A DNA stretch of 64,000 nt from RGIG8124 sp045130665 (GTDB taxonomy: Bacteria > Bacillota > Clostridia > Christensenellales > CAG-917). The DNA lies in assembly GCA_045130665.1 (NCBI GenBank), contig JBGUQC010000004.1:248001-312000 (forward strand), read 5' to 3'. The notes under the pieces were generated by a model. It was given only the letters and a program-made list of their open reading frames with translations. It searched no databases and had not been told where the DNA came from. Every line of letters starts with the position of its first letter. Position 1 is the stretch's first letter. Below, one piece after another: positions 1 to 7,377 of the stretch. The translations under genes were made by a program, and so were the position numbers.

Positions 1-673
1 TTTCAATTGGAGTATTCTTTGGAGGTGTAGATGAATGTCCTCCGTCGGATTTAGCTACGAACTTAACATCCATATATCCCTTTTCAAGGCAACCAATCAT
101 TGCACAGTTTCTATCCATGAACTTTGGAATTAATGGCTCAACTAAAGAACCACCTTCATCTAATACCATATTTGGCTTAACATTGTGTTCTTCAAACCAC
201 TTCTTTGCAGCTGCAACACCATATCCAAATCTTTCTTCACTATCTGAATAAGAGAAATAGATATCTTGTTCTGGAACAAAACCATCCTCAAGTAGTTCTT
301 CTGCTGCTCTCATAGTAATATAAACGCAGTTTTTATCATCCATACTGCCACGGCCCCAGATTTTTCCATCATGGATATTTCCACTGAATGGTGGCTCATC
401 CCAGTCTTCTTCAACGACTGGAACTACATCTTGGTGTGCCATTAAAACAACTGGTTTGTCAGATGATTTACCTTTTAATCTAAATAAAAGTGCATCTTCT
501 TCTAATTGGAATAGTTCGCACTTTTCCCAGAAAAGTGGGCAGTTTGCCTTCATAACTTCTCTTAGTTTTGCAAAAGGCTCTCTTCCATTTCTTGTAATAG
601 TTGGACATTGAATCATTTTTGAGAATTGCTCAGCATAGAACATCTCGTCTTTTTTTAAATTAATTTCTAACAT
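1..673 (-). CDS. M20 family metallopeptidase, carboxypeptidase S-like (3' part missing)
   Basis: Partial gene: it starts at ATG 673 and runs off the left edge, so only about 224 N-terminal residues are visible. The zinc-binding motif MAHQDVVPV (HxD) is followed by a W..PPFSG segment, GRGSMDDK (bridging Asp) and DSEERFGYG (the Glu-Glu pair of catalytic base and metal ligand). This order is typical of M20 peptidases of the Gly-X carboxypeptidase / CPS1 group, which release amino acids from small peptides or N-acyl amino acids. The start is supported by a GGAG site about 7 nt upstream. No signal peptide is seen, so it is probably cytoplasmic. The exact substrate cannot be told; a dipeptidase or an acyl-amino-acid hydrolase are both possible. 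Confidence 0.85.
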   Translation of the reverse strand, partial: MLEINLKKDEMFYAEQFSKMIQCPTITRNGREPFAKLREVMKANCPLFWEKCELFQLEEDALLFRLKGKSSDKPVVLMAHQDVVPVVEEDWDEPPFSGNIHDGKIWGRGSMDDKNCVYITMRAAEELLEDGFVPEQDIYFSYSDSEERFGYGVAAAKKWFEEHNVKPNMVLDEGGSLVEPLIPKFMDRNCAMIGCLEKGYMDVKFVAKSDGGHSSTPPKNTPIE

Positions 674-770
674 AAAATACTCCGCATAATTAAGTTATAT
701 CTAAAATAAAAGTTTATCATAGCGCATAAATAGTGTCAATGTGGACCACCAAAAATTAGGGCCAAAACTC

Positions 771-799
771 TTGCTAAAATCATAATATTTTGCTAATAT
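771..799 (+). promoter_or_regulatory. Sigma-A promoter of tRNA-Leu
   Basis: TTGCTA at 771-776 and TAATAT at 794-799 are separated by 17 nt. The predicted transcript start (about 806) is a few bases before the tRNA 5' end at 810. Confidence 0.6.
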
Positions 800-809
800 T
801 ATTTCACAT

Positions 810-897
810 GCCGGCGTGGTGGAATTGGCAGACGCGCTGGACTCAAAATCCTGTGGGCTCAAAACCCGTGTCGGTTCGAGTCCGACCGCCGGCACCA
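810..897 (+). tRNA. tRNA-Leu (anticodon CAA)
   Basis: A class II tRNA with a long variable arm. The 7-bp acceptor stem is GCCGGCG (810-816) with CGCCGGC (887-893), followed by discriminator A and an encoded CCA (895-897). The anticodon loop is 842-848 with CAA at 844-846, reading UUG codons. The anticodon stem (CTGGA/TCCTG) carries one U-U mismatch. The variable arm is a GGG/CCC stem. The TTCGAGTCC T-arm is standard. Encoding CCA agrees with a Bacillota origin. Confidence 0.96.
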
Positions 898-910
898 AGT
901 CAATAAGATT

Positions 911-937
911 TCTCCCAGTAACATGGGAGATTTTTTT
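911..937 (+). terminator. Intrinsic terminator of tRNA-Leu
   Basis: TCTCCCA (911-917) pairs with TGGGAGA (924-930) and is followed by seven T. Confidence 0.88.
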
Positions 938-969
938 ATATTTTACCGCGTAATATAACATATTTGTTA

Positions 970-998
970 TTGACTAATTATGCTAAAAATGCTATAAT
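970..998 (+). promoter_or_regulatory. Sigma-A promoter of the DUF2442-HTH gene
   Basis: TTGACT (970-975), a 17-nt spacer and a perfect TATAAT (993-998). It places transcription start near 1005. That rules out the upstream in-frame TTG at 964 and supports the ATG at 1024. Confidence 0.85.
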
Positions 999-1023
999 AT
1001 TAAAAAATAGTAAGGAGCATATT

Positions 1024-1503
1024 ATGTTTGTTAAAATCACTTCACTAGCAACTTTACCAGGATATATTCTCTTGGTTGGCTTTTCCACTGGCGAATATAA
1101 AAAATTTGATGTATCACCTCTGATTGAAAAATATCCTCCATTTAAAGCTCTAAGAAATACTAGAGGATTATTTGAAAATGCAAAGATTGATATAGGCGGA
1201 TATGGTGTTATTTGGAATGATGATTTAGATCTATCTGCAGATGGTTTATATGAAAAAGGTGTTCCATGCGAACCAATTGATAGTATTGAAGATTATAGAA
1301 AGAGATTTTTAGAAGAACTCATAAAAGCACGCAAAAAATATGGCGTATCACAAAAACAATTAGAAATATTAACTGGTATTGCACAACCATCTATTGCTCG
1401 TACAGAGCAAGGAATAACAGATCCAAGTTTATCAACACTTTTAAAAATGCTAGAACCTCTAGGATTAACAGTATCAATAACTCCTTTACCTATACATGCA
1501 TAA
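1024..1503 (+). CDS. DUF2442 domain protein with C-terminal XRE-type helix-turn-helix
   Basis: A 159-residue protein. Residues 1 to about 80 match the small beta-rich DUF2442 fold (FSTGEYKKFDVSPL; GGYGVIWNDDLDLSADGLYE). Residues about 90-159 form an XRE/Cro-like HTH, with GVSQKQLEILTGIAQPSIA as the helix-turn-helix and a following ITDPSLSTLLKMLEPLG. DUF2442 proteins often occur beside DUF4160 partners in toxin-antitoxin-like pairs; here there is no partner and the DNA-binding domain is fused to it. A DNA-binding regulator, possibly autoregulatory, is the reasonable inference. ATG 1024 has AAGGAG 6 nt upstream. It is monocistronic, between its own promoter and a terminator. Confidence 0.85.
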   Translation: MFVKITSLATLPGYILLVGFSTGEYKKFDVSPLIEKYPPFKALRNTRGLFENAKIDIGGYGVIWNDDLDLSADGLYEKGVPCEPIDSIEDYRKRFLEELIKARKKYGVSQKQLEILTGIAQPSIARTEQGITDPSLSTLLKMLEPLGLTVSITPLPIHA

Positions 1504-1531
1504 AAAAATCCCCCAAATCGGGGGACTTTTT
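1503..1531. terminator. Bidirectional intrinsic terminator
   Basis: CCCCC (1510-1514) and GGGGG (1520-1524) form the stem. Seven A precede it and a T-run follows, so it serves both the plus-strand gene ending at 1503 and the minus-strand gene ending at 1533. Confidence 0.85.
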
Positions 1532-1532
1532 A

Positions 1533-2441
1533 TTATAAGTTAATGTTGATAATTATTGGAAAATGGTCACTTGGATATACTCCATCATATAACTTATCCA
1601 CTACATGATAATCATTAACGTGTATGCTTGGATTAATGAAAAAATAGTCTATTCTTCTATGATTTAACTTCTTGCCATATGCTTGGTATGTTGCCCCTGT
1701 TCCAATATAGAATGTGTCTGCTACTTTAAATGAATCTACATATCCGTGGTTAACGGCATATTTGTACATGATAGAATCATCCCAGTCATTCATGTCTCCA
1801 AGTAAAATTGGGTTAACTAATTCTAAAGAATTAACTTGATTAATTAAGACTCTGATGCCCTCTTCTCTTGCCTTGTCACTTGCGTTGTCTAAATGCGTGT
1901 CTATTATAGATACATACTTGTTTGTTTTCTTGTCTAAAAGTTTTGCATATGCTGCAACTCTATATGAAGCACTGCCCCAGTCTTTGCTCATCTTTTCAGG
2001 TGTTTCAGAAACCCAGAACATACCCTCTTTTTCAGCGGTAAATCTGTCTTTTCTGTAAGCAAGCAACATTCCCTCTTTTGGATCTAACTTTGTTCTGTAT
2101 GCAACGATGAATTCATATCCATCTAAATGCTCTCTTAAATACTTTTCATGTATTGGTTGAACTTCTTGAAATCCTATAACATCTGGTTGCTCTTGCTTAA
2201 CATTGTTAACAACTAATGGAGCTCTGTAAAACCAACTCTTTTTAAAGAAATCATCATGGGCAAAATATCTAATATTAAAACTCATAACTGTAACATCTTC
2301 TTTTATCTCTTTTTTAGAAATATCAAAGACATCTTTATTCGTAGAATAAGGTGCTGCATAAAAACAATATAATACAGTAAGAATAATGCCTAAAAGTAAT
2401 ACTGCTCCAACTACAATACAAGTAATTTTAATAGCTTTCAT
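1533..2441 (-). CDS. Endonuclease/exonuclease/phosphatase (EEP) family protein, membrane-anchored
   Basis: 302 residues. Residues about 5-30 form one hydrophobic helix (VVGAVLLLGIILTVLYCFY), so the catalytic domain probably lies outside the cell as a signal-anchored protein. EEP motifs follow in order: VMSFNIRY, the metal-binding Glu in IGFQEV, LLGDMND, RIDYFFI and SDHFPI with the catalytic His. The family hydrolyses phosphodiester bonds in DNA, inositol phosphates or lipids; an extracellular nuclease or sphingomyelinase-like enzyme is possible but not decided. The start ATG has GAGGGG upstream. It lies 11 nt after the metallophosphoesterase gene, so the two are probably co-transcribed phosphoester-cleaving surface proteins. 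Confidence 0.88.
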   Translation of the reverse strand: MKAIKITCIVVGAVLLLGIILTVLYCFYAAPYSTNKDVFDISKKEIKEDVTVMSFNIRYFAHDDFFKKSWFYRAPLVVNNVKQEQPDVIGFQEVQPIHEKYLREHLDGYEFIVAYRTKLDPKEGMLLAYRKDRFTAEKEGMFWVSETPEKMSKDWGSASYRVAAYAKLLDKKTNKYVSIIDTHLDNASDKAREEGIRVLINQVNSLELVNPILLGDMNDWDDSIMYKYAVNHGYVDSFKVADTFYIGTGATYQAYGKKLNHRRIDYFFINPSIHVNDYHVVDKLYDGVYPSDHFPIIININL

Positions 2442-2452
2442 AATCCCCTCTA

Positions 2453-4063
2453 TTAAATCGTATGTGTCTCGTTAACGTGATGTAAACTATTTGTAAAGGA
2501 TATGGTTGTTGTATCTCCTACGAACTCAATTGCAGTTCCAGTGAACTCATATCCAAATAATGTTTCGTATTTACTGTTAATATCGTTTCTTAATGAACCC
2601 AAGATTACTGGGAAATTAGCTTCATTCATTCCAACCATTTCGCTTCCCTCTGGAGCTTTAGTGTTTGGTTCAAAATAGATGGTTTTGTGTGAATGTCCTG
2701 AAATCATAAACTCAATATCCATTTTGTTTAATGTTTCTAACATTTTTCTTGCAGGCTCACCACCATATCTTTTAACTGCAACTGGGAATGCAACATGACA
2801 AACAACTACCTTATGTTTTATGCTTGGATCATTAAGTTCTCCACTTAAATATAAGTCATTAAGCCATTTGGCTTGTTCTTCTCTGTATGTTACATAATCT
2901 CCAACATCTTTTTGGACACTATTAGCATCTTTTTCAAGATTACCCATGTCTAAAACAATGAATGCATACTCTCCAACCTTTACTGTGTAATAGAATGTAT
3001 TATCTCTGGATGCATACCACTTTGGAAGTTGAACAACTTCAGAACCGCCTGCCTCATGATTTCCTCTGCTAAGGATTACTGGTATAGAACCATTGGTAAT
3101 ATTACCAACCATTCTATACATATTCTTAATTTGCCAGTCTTCAGAAACATCGTTAACATGGTCTCCATTTGCTATAAGCAAATCTAGCTTATCTCCATAG
3201 TAAGATGCAGCTCTTTGCGGACCAGTTCTATATAGATGGTTATCACTTAGATTGTAAATTTGGAAACCATCTTCAAAATTAATAGGTCTAAAAGTATATG
3301 ATTTAGAAATAGTAGATGTTCTAATTGGGTAATATGCTCTGTTATGAGATACACCATAAGATACAACCTTATACTCTTTGTATGTGTCTAATATATCTCT
3401 TGGTACCGTTACTTTATGCAATGTGGAACAATTCAGTGCTCCTGCATATGAATCATGATATGTTAAATCGCCTATCTCTACATATCCAGCTGTAGTTGTG
3501 GATGTAGACCAACAAATTTGGTAATCATCCTCTACCATATAAACAGATGCTTTTGTATCAAAGAAAACTGGTTGTAGATTAAATACACCAAATACAAATA
3601 TTGAACTTACTGCAAAGGCAACTATTATAAGCAATGTATATTTTGTTTTTGTGTCAAACTTCTCTCGTCTTATAAATACAATAAGAGCAATTATTGTTAG
3701 GAATGCTAGTATGTAAGGAGAAGACTCTATTGTAAAGTAAGCAAGCTTAGATAAATATGCTGCAAGTAAACAGAATAATAAAACATCAAAAATAATACTA
3801 AGTACAACGCTTACTATCTCAACAATAGTATTTCTAAAGAATATTCTGTTAATTGTGAACACTATAAATGGGATAAATACTAATGTTGCAAACAATGGTG
3901 GAATATAATCTGCCGTATAATACATTGGATAATATAACGTCTTCCACAAACTGAAAAAGAATATAATTGGGACAAGCGTTAAAACTAAGGATATAATCCA
4001 TAGTTTATGCCTATTTATGAAGGTCATAAATACCTTGAGCTTATCCATAATTAATTCTTTCAT
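2453..4063 (-). CDS. Membrane metallophosphoesterase with N-terminal transmembrane bundle
   Basis: 536 residues from ATG 4063. About five hydrophobic segments fill the first 165 residues. A beta-rich stretch follows, resembling the fibronectin-like N-domain of purple acid phosphatases. The calcineurin-like domain then carries DNH (DxH), GDHVND, SRGNHEA (GNHE), a CHVAF segment and SGHSHK (GHxH), i.e. the full set of metal ligands. It should be an exported phosphatase or phosphodiesterase of unknown substrate. The start is uncertain: the -10 box of a good promoter (4070-4098) is only 6 nt from ATG 4063, so the message would be leaderless; ATG 4048 (weak AAAGAA site) is the alternative. A TTG at 4105 lies upstream of the promoter and is rejected. 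First gene of a pair with the EEP protein. Confidence 0.85.
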   Translation of the reverse strand: MKELIMDKLKVFMTFINRHKLWIISLVLTLVPIIFFFSLWKTLYYPMYYTADYIPPLFATLVFIPFIVFTINRIFFRNTIVEIVSVVLSIIFDVLLFCLLAAYLSKLAYFTIESSPYILAFLTIIALIVFIRREKFDTKTKYTLLIIVAFAVSSIFVFGVFNLQPVFFDTKASVYMVEDDYQICWSTSTTTAGYVEIGDLTYHDSYAGALNCSTLHKVTVPRDILDTYKEYKVVSYGVSHNRAYYPIRTSTISKSYTFRPINFEDGFQIYNLSDNHLYRTGPQRAASYYGDKLDLLIANGDHVNDVSEDWQIKNMYRMVGNITNGSIPVILSRGNHEAGGSEVVQLPKWYASRDNTFYYTVKVGEYAFIVLDMGNLEKDANSVQKDVGDYVTYREEQAKWLNDLYLSGELNDPSIKHKVVVCHVAFPVAVKRYGGEPARKMLETLNKMDIEFMISGHSHKTIYFEPNTKAPEGSEMVGMNEANFPVILGSLRNDINSKYETLFGYEFTGTAIEFVGDTTTISFTNSLHHVNETHTI

Positions 4064-4069
4064 GGTAAT

Positions 4070-4098
4070 AATATAAATTATTAAGGTATGCAAGTCAA
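4070..4098 (-). promoter_or_regulatory. Sigma-A promoter of the metallophosphoesterase gene
   Basis: On the minus strand TTGACT (4093-4098), a 17-nt spacer and TATATT (4070-4075). The predicted transcript start coincides with ATG 4063. Confidence 0.7.
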
Positions 4099-4130
4099 TA
4101 TGCAAATTATAATTTGTTTAACTATATTCG

Positions 4131-4160
4131 TTGACTATCTCGCTCTCGGTTTTTTATAAT
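4131..4160 (+). promoter_or_regulatory. Sigma-A promoter of the 4189 gene
   Basis: TTGACT (4131-4136), an 18-nt spacer and TATAAT (4155-4160), followed by an AAAGGAGA ribosome site and ATG 4189. Confidence 0.8.
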
Positions 4161-4188
4161 TTTATTATTAAAAAAGGAGATATATTCT

Positions 4189-4560
4189 ATGAAAACAGCA
4201 TCAAAAGTTATGTATACAATAGGTAGAATATTTAATATTCTCGCCATCATCGCATGTGTCATTATTTTAATCTTCGGTATTGTTGCTATGGTCGCACCAG
4301 GAAAACTTGCTGAAGCATCACAAGATTTTGATACACCAGAAGAATTAAAGGCAATGGGTATGACAATGGTTATTACAGGCGCAGTACTCTTTGTAGTTTA
4401 TGTTATTATTTGCGCACTCGCAGGACATGCAAGAAAAGCACTAAATAACAGTAAAACAGAAAATGCACCACATATCATCATGATCATCGTTGGTATCTTC
4501 GGAGATATTTTCTATCTCTTAGGCGGTATTTTCGGACTCATTGGCGAACATACAAAATAA
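4189..4560 (+). CDS. Small integral membrane protein, three helices
   Basis: 123 residues, not assigned to a family. Hydrophobic helices lie at about 12-37, 56-78 and 93-116. The loop between helices 1 and 2 holds an acidic stretch (SQDFDTPEELKAM). The layout resembles small DUF4064-like membrane proteins, but this is only a topological likeness. Start: AAAGGAG about 9 nt before ATG 4189, behind a clear sigma-A promoter. The nitroreductase gene follows after 12 nt, so both are on one transcript. Confidence 0.75.
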   Translation: MKTASKVMYTIGRIFNILAIIACVIILIFGIVAMVAPGKLAEASQDFDTPEELKAMGMTMVITGAVLFVVYVIICALAGHARKALNNSKTENAPHIIMIIVGIFGDIFYLLGGIFGLIGEHTK

Positions 4561-4572
4561 TTGAGGTAAATT

Positions 4573-5085
4573 ATGAATTTTGAAACTCTCTGTAAAGAAA
4601 GATATTCTGTTAGAAAGTTTTCTAATAAACCTATACCAGATGATCTTCTTAATAAAGTGTTAGAAGTTGGCAACACTGCCCCTTCTGCAAAAAACCAAAA
4701 TCCAGTAAGATTAATTATCTGCAAATCTGAAGATGCCTTAGATAAGGCAAAGAATTGCTCACCATGTATTTATGGTGCACCAGCAGTTATCATCATTTGC
4801 ATAGATAAAAACGTTTGCTGGAATTCACCAGATGGTGAAAGATCTAGTGATGCAATAGATGCAACATTGGTTGGTTCTCAATTAATGCTTTCAGCAACCG
4901 AACAAGGACTTGGAACATGTTTTGTTCTTCTCTTTGATCCAGATAAAACAAAGGCATTATTTGATCTTCCAGAGAACATTAAACCAATATTCTTCTTACC
5001 TATTGGTTACGCAGATGAAACTTGCACACCAAACGAGAGACATTTCATAAGAAATAACGTAAAAGATATTACCACTATTTTGTAA
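4573..5085 (+). CDS. Nitroreductase family protein (FMN-dependent)
   Basis: 170 residues, the usual length of compact clostridial nitroreductases. The FMN-phosphate-binding start RYSVRKFSNKPIPDDLL is followed by NTAPSAKNQNP, ATLVGSQLMLSATEQGLGTC and a C-terminal PIGYADE. The family reduces nitro groups, quinones or enones with NAD(P)H through FMN, usually as a cytoplasmic homodimer; substrate unknown. The ribosome site is TTGAGGT. It is second in a two-gene transcript with the small membrane protein and ends before a bidirectional terminator. Confidence 0.9.
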   Translation: MNFETLCKERYSVRKFSNKPIPDDLLNKVLEVGNTAPSAKNQNPVRLIICKSEDALDKAKNCSPCIYGAPAVIIICIDKNVCWNSPDGERSSDAIDATLVGSQLMLSATEQGLGTCFVLLFDPDKTKALFDLPENIKPIFFLPIGYADETCTPNERHFIRNNVKDITTIL

Positions 5086-5106
5086 AATTATTTATAAAAT
5101 AAATAA

Positions 5107-5142
5107 AAAAAAGCGGCAGACCTTTCAGTCTGCCACTTTTTA
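5107..5142. terminator. Bidirectional intrinsic terminator
   Basis: GGCAGAC (5115-5121) pairs with GTCTGCC (5128-5134), with an A-run before and a T-run after, between convergent genes. Confidence 0.88.
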
Positions 5143-5154
5143 TAAGGGGGGAAA

Positions 5155-6591
5155 TTATTTTCTCAAGCCGGCTGCTAATTTTACGCATTCGTATGCGCCA
5201 TCATAGTAACCAGTCTTTTTGAGTTCATCAATTCTGTCAATCATGTGAACGAGAATTTCTTTGTCAGATAATAATCTGTCAAACATTGCGTTGATAGACT
5301 CTGCTGTTGGACATTCAAATGTTGAATCTCCTTTTTCTCTTCCGTTGATTGCACCATATACTTCGTGTCCACCAATGTGCTTCATAAATACCTTTGGAAT
5401 TGGATAGTATGCAAGCTCACTTGGTTTTGTTACTAATATATCTGTTACAGGCATGAATAAGTTTGTTGAATAAACTGCTTGGAAGATATCGTTGTTACAG
5501 AATGCGTATACACCCTTAACATCTTTTTCTCTAATATCTTTTGCAAATGCCTTTAACTTGTCATATTCGTTGAAGAAATTAGTTGTTTCAAATCCACCTA
5601 ATGCTTCATTTAATTTATGGTAGATACCTTCATGATCACCAAAGTTAATAAAGAGAGCAACTTTGCCTTCGTTTACATATGGGATTAAGTGCTTAATCAT
5701 AGCAACATACATATCAAATCCAGCACCTGCACCACCAACTGTCATTAAGATACGGATTGGCTTACCATTTTCAATACGGTCTTTTCTAAGTTTGTTGTCT
5801 TCTTCAAGATTTACTAATAACTCGTGGTCTACAAAGCAACCAACCATCTTTAATTGGTCCTCTGGAATACCGTTTAATGGCTTCTTGTCAAATCCGTTTA
5901 ACATCTTGTATCCAAGGTATGCGAATGGAGTTTGTACTGTATGGATAGCACCTTCAGATAAATGTAATCCCATTGGCCAGTTGTCTGGAATTGCATTAAC
6001 AACATTGGTCATTCCTGCATGAATTGCGCCTTGAGATGGCCAAACATGTGTTGCAATATATGGAATATCCTTTGGAATGTTTCTGAAAATAGGAACTAAT
6101 AATTCACTATTCTTTTGGTCTTTTGCATTGTAGCTGATCTTCTTGAATCCTTCACTATTTAATGGTTCCCAAACAAGCTTGTTGAATAACTTGGACTTTT
6201 GACTGATACGAGATGCAAGTGAATATAAATCATTTTGTTCTCTAATCATTTTTGAACCAGTAGCATCAAAAGATGCTAAGTCTAACCAATATGGCTTGAA
6301 ACCTAATGCTCTAGCACAGGATGCCATAGCAATAGAAATACGGTAGTGACCAAAGCCCATTCTGATATTACCAACGATTAATGCTTTTGGATCAAATTCA
6401 GCATTTTCCTCGCCGAATACGATATTGCTTGCACCGATAAAGTCTAAGGTGTCAATATCCTTGAAACCAATCTTGTAATCTTTGTCAGAATCATCACCAT
6501 ATTTCTTGATGAACTTTTGCTTGGACTTTTCTGCTGCCTTAATTGTCTTGCTGTCCATTGGATTGTTGAAAATCATTGAAGTCTTATCCAT
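5155..6591 (-). CDS. GT-B-like protein, possible glycosyltransferase
   Basis: 478 residues; I do not recognise a named family. Two nucleotide-sugar-transferase-like landmarks are visible. Near residue 75, NIRMGFGHYRISIA recalls the GxGH loop of MGDG synthase / GT28 enzymes. Near residue 280, ILMTVGGAGAGFD starts a second Rossmann-like half, continued by NFGDHEGIYHKL, and near residue 385 ILVTKPSELAYYPIPKV occupies the place of the donor-binding loop. There is no signal peptide or membrane helix. Start ATG 6591 has an AAAGGGA site. It follows the TetR gene by 24 nt and is presumably under that repressor. An envelope-lipid or cell-surface glycosylation role is inference only. Confidence 0.7.
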   Translation of the reverse strand: MDKTSMIFNNPMDSKTIKAAEKSKQKFIKKYGDDSDKDYKIGFKDIDTLDFIGASNIVFGEENAEFDPKALIVGNIRMGFGHYRISIAMASCARALGFKPYWLDLASFDATGSKMIREQNDLYSLASRISQKSKLFNKLVWEPLNSEGFKKISYNAKDQKNSELLVPIFRNIPKDIPYIATHVWPSQGAIHAGMTNVVNAIPDNWPMGLHLSEGAIHTVQTPFAYLGYKMLNGFDKKPLNGIPEDQLKMVGCFVDHELLVNLEEDNKLRKDRIENGKPIRILMTVGGAGAGFDMYVAMIKHLIPYVNEGKVALFINFGDHEGIYHKLNEALGGFETTNFFNEYDKLKAFAKDIREKDVKGVYAFCNNDIFQAVYSTNLFMPVTDILVTKPSELAYYPIPKVFMKHIGGHEVYGAINGREKGDSTFECPTAESINAMFDRLLSDKEILVHMIDRIDELKKTGYYDGAYECVKLAAGLRK

Positions 6592-6615
6592 AGTTTTATC
6601 CCTTTATATTTATCT

Positions 6616-7215
6616 TTATTTTGTTTTCTTTAATTTATATATAATAGTATCTATAAGCATTTCTACTTCTTGCTTTCCAAATGTGTCTTGCTTTAATACA
6701 ACACTGTCTTTTGTTAATTTCTTGCAAAGTCCCATTAAAGCATGAGTAGTTGTTAAATAGAAAAGTTGAATGTTATCAATTTTGTTAATGGTTTTATCTA
6801 TTAATCCACGCTCATAAGCATCTAAATAAACCTCCATATATGGAAGTAATGAATATTCATATTCCTCTAAAGAACTATCTTCATAAACCATAGTGTCAAA
6901 ATCAGAGATAAATCTGTAATATTCTGGGTGTTCTTCGTAAATCTTTAAGAAGTTATTATAGAATGCTTCCATCATGCTAATTCCATTTGCTGTATCATCT
7001 AAGTCGAAATACTTGTTCTGTAAATCATTGGCCATTGATTGTGCTGCGAGCATAACAAGATTTTGCTTTGTTGTGAAATGACGATAAATTGTAGCCTCAC
7101 CTACACCAACTTCTTTAGCAATATCTTTTAAAGTTACGCTTTCAATTCCTTTAGATAAAAATAATTGAGATGCAACTGAAACAATATAATCAATTTTAGC
7201 TTGTTTAATACTCAT
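6616..7215 (-). CDS. TetR/AcrR family transcriptional repressor
   Basis: 199 residues. The N-terminal HTH is clear: IVSVASQLFLSKGIESVTLKDIAKEVGV leads into GEATIYRHFTTKQNLV, the classic TetR recognition helix region (residues about 8-52). The rest is an all-helical ligand and dimer domain. It begins behind two tandem 17-bp palindromes and its own promoter, so it probably represses itself, the GT-B-like gene behind it, and perhaps the divergent esterase. The ribosome site is AGAGGGA. Ligand unknown. Confidence 0.93.
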   Translation of the reverse strand: MSIKQAKIDYIVSVASQLFLSKGIESVTLKDIAKEVGVGEATIYRHFTTKQNLVMLAAQSMANDLQNKYFDLDDTANGISMMEAFYNNFLKIYEEHPEYYRFISDFDTMVYEDSSLEEYEYSLLPYMEVYLDAYERGLIDKTINKIDNIQLFYLTTTHALMGLCKKLTKDSVVLKQDTFGKQEVEMLIDTIIYKLKKTK

Positions 7216-7228
7216 ATTTCCCTCTTTA

Positions 7229-7265
7229 TGATAGTTAATCTATCAAAATGATAGTCCATCTATCA
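7229..7265. promoter_or_regulatory. Tandem TetR operators (two 17-bp palindromes)
   Basis: TGATAG-N5-CTATCA occurs at 7229-7245 and again at 7249-7265, with centres exactly 20 bp apart (about two helical turns). They lie just downstream of, and touch, the -10 box of the tetR promoter, the expected place for an autorepressor. Confidence 0.85.
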
Positions 7266-7267
7266 AA

Positions 7268-7296
7268 ATAATACATTATATATATAATACTGTCAA
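7268..7296 (-). promoter_or_regulatory. Sigma-A promoter of tetR
   Basis: On the minus strand TTGACA (7291-7296), 17 nt, TATTAT (7268-7273). Transcript start falls near 7261, inside operator 2. Confidence 0.8.
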
Positions 7297-7312
7297 TACC
7301 TATTTTTTAATC

Positions 7313-7341
7313 TTGAAAGAATATATGTGCTTTGATATAAT
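7313..7341 (+). promoter_or_regulatory. Sigma-A promoter of the esterase gene
   Basis: TTGAAA (7313-7318), 17 nt, TATAAT (7336-7341), then AAGGGG and ATG 7378. Confidence 0.82.
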
Positions 7342-7377
7342 CAAATATACAAAAATACATTATTTAAGGGGTTTTTT

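Noticed and set aside
701..961. Minus-strand frame with VGLEPTRVLSPQDFESSASANSTTPA across the tRNA
   Set aside because: This is the well known false protein obtained by translating the antisense of tRNA-Leu; it has no ribosome site and overlaps a solid tRNA and terminator.
964..1023. TTG-start extension of the DUF2442-HTH gene
   Set aside because: It lies on the -35/-10 boxes; the ATG at 1024 has a ribosome site behind the transcript start.
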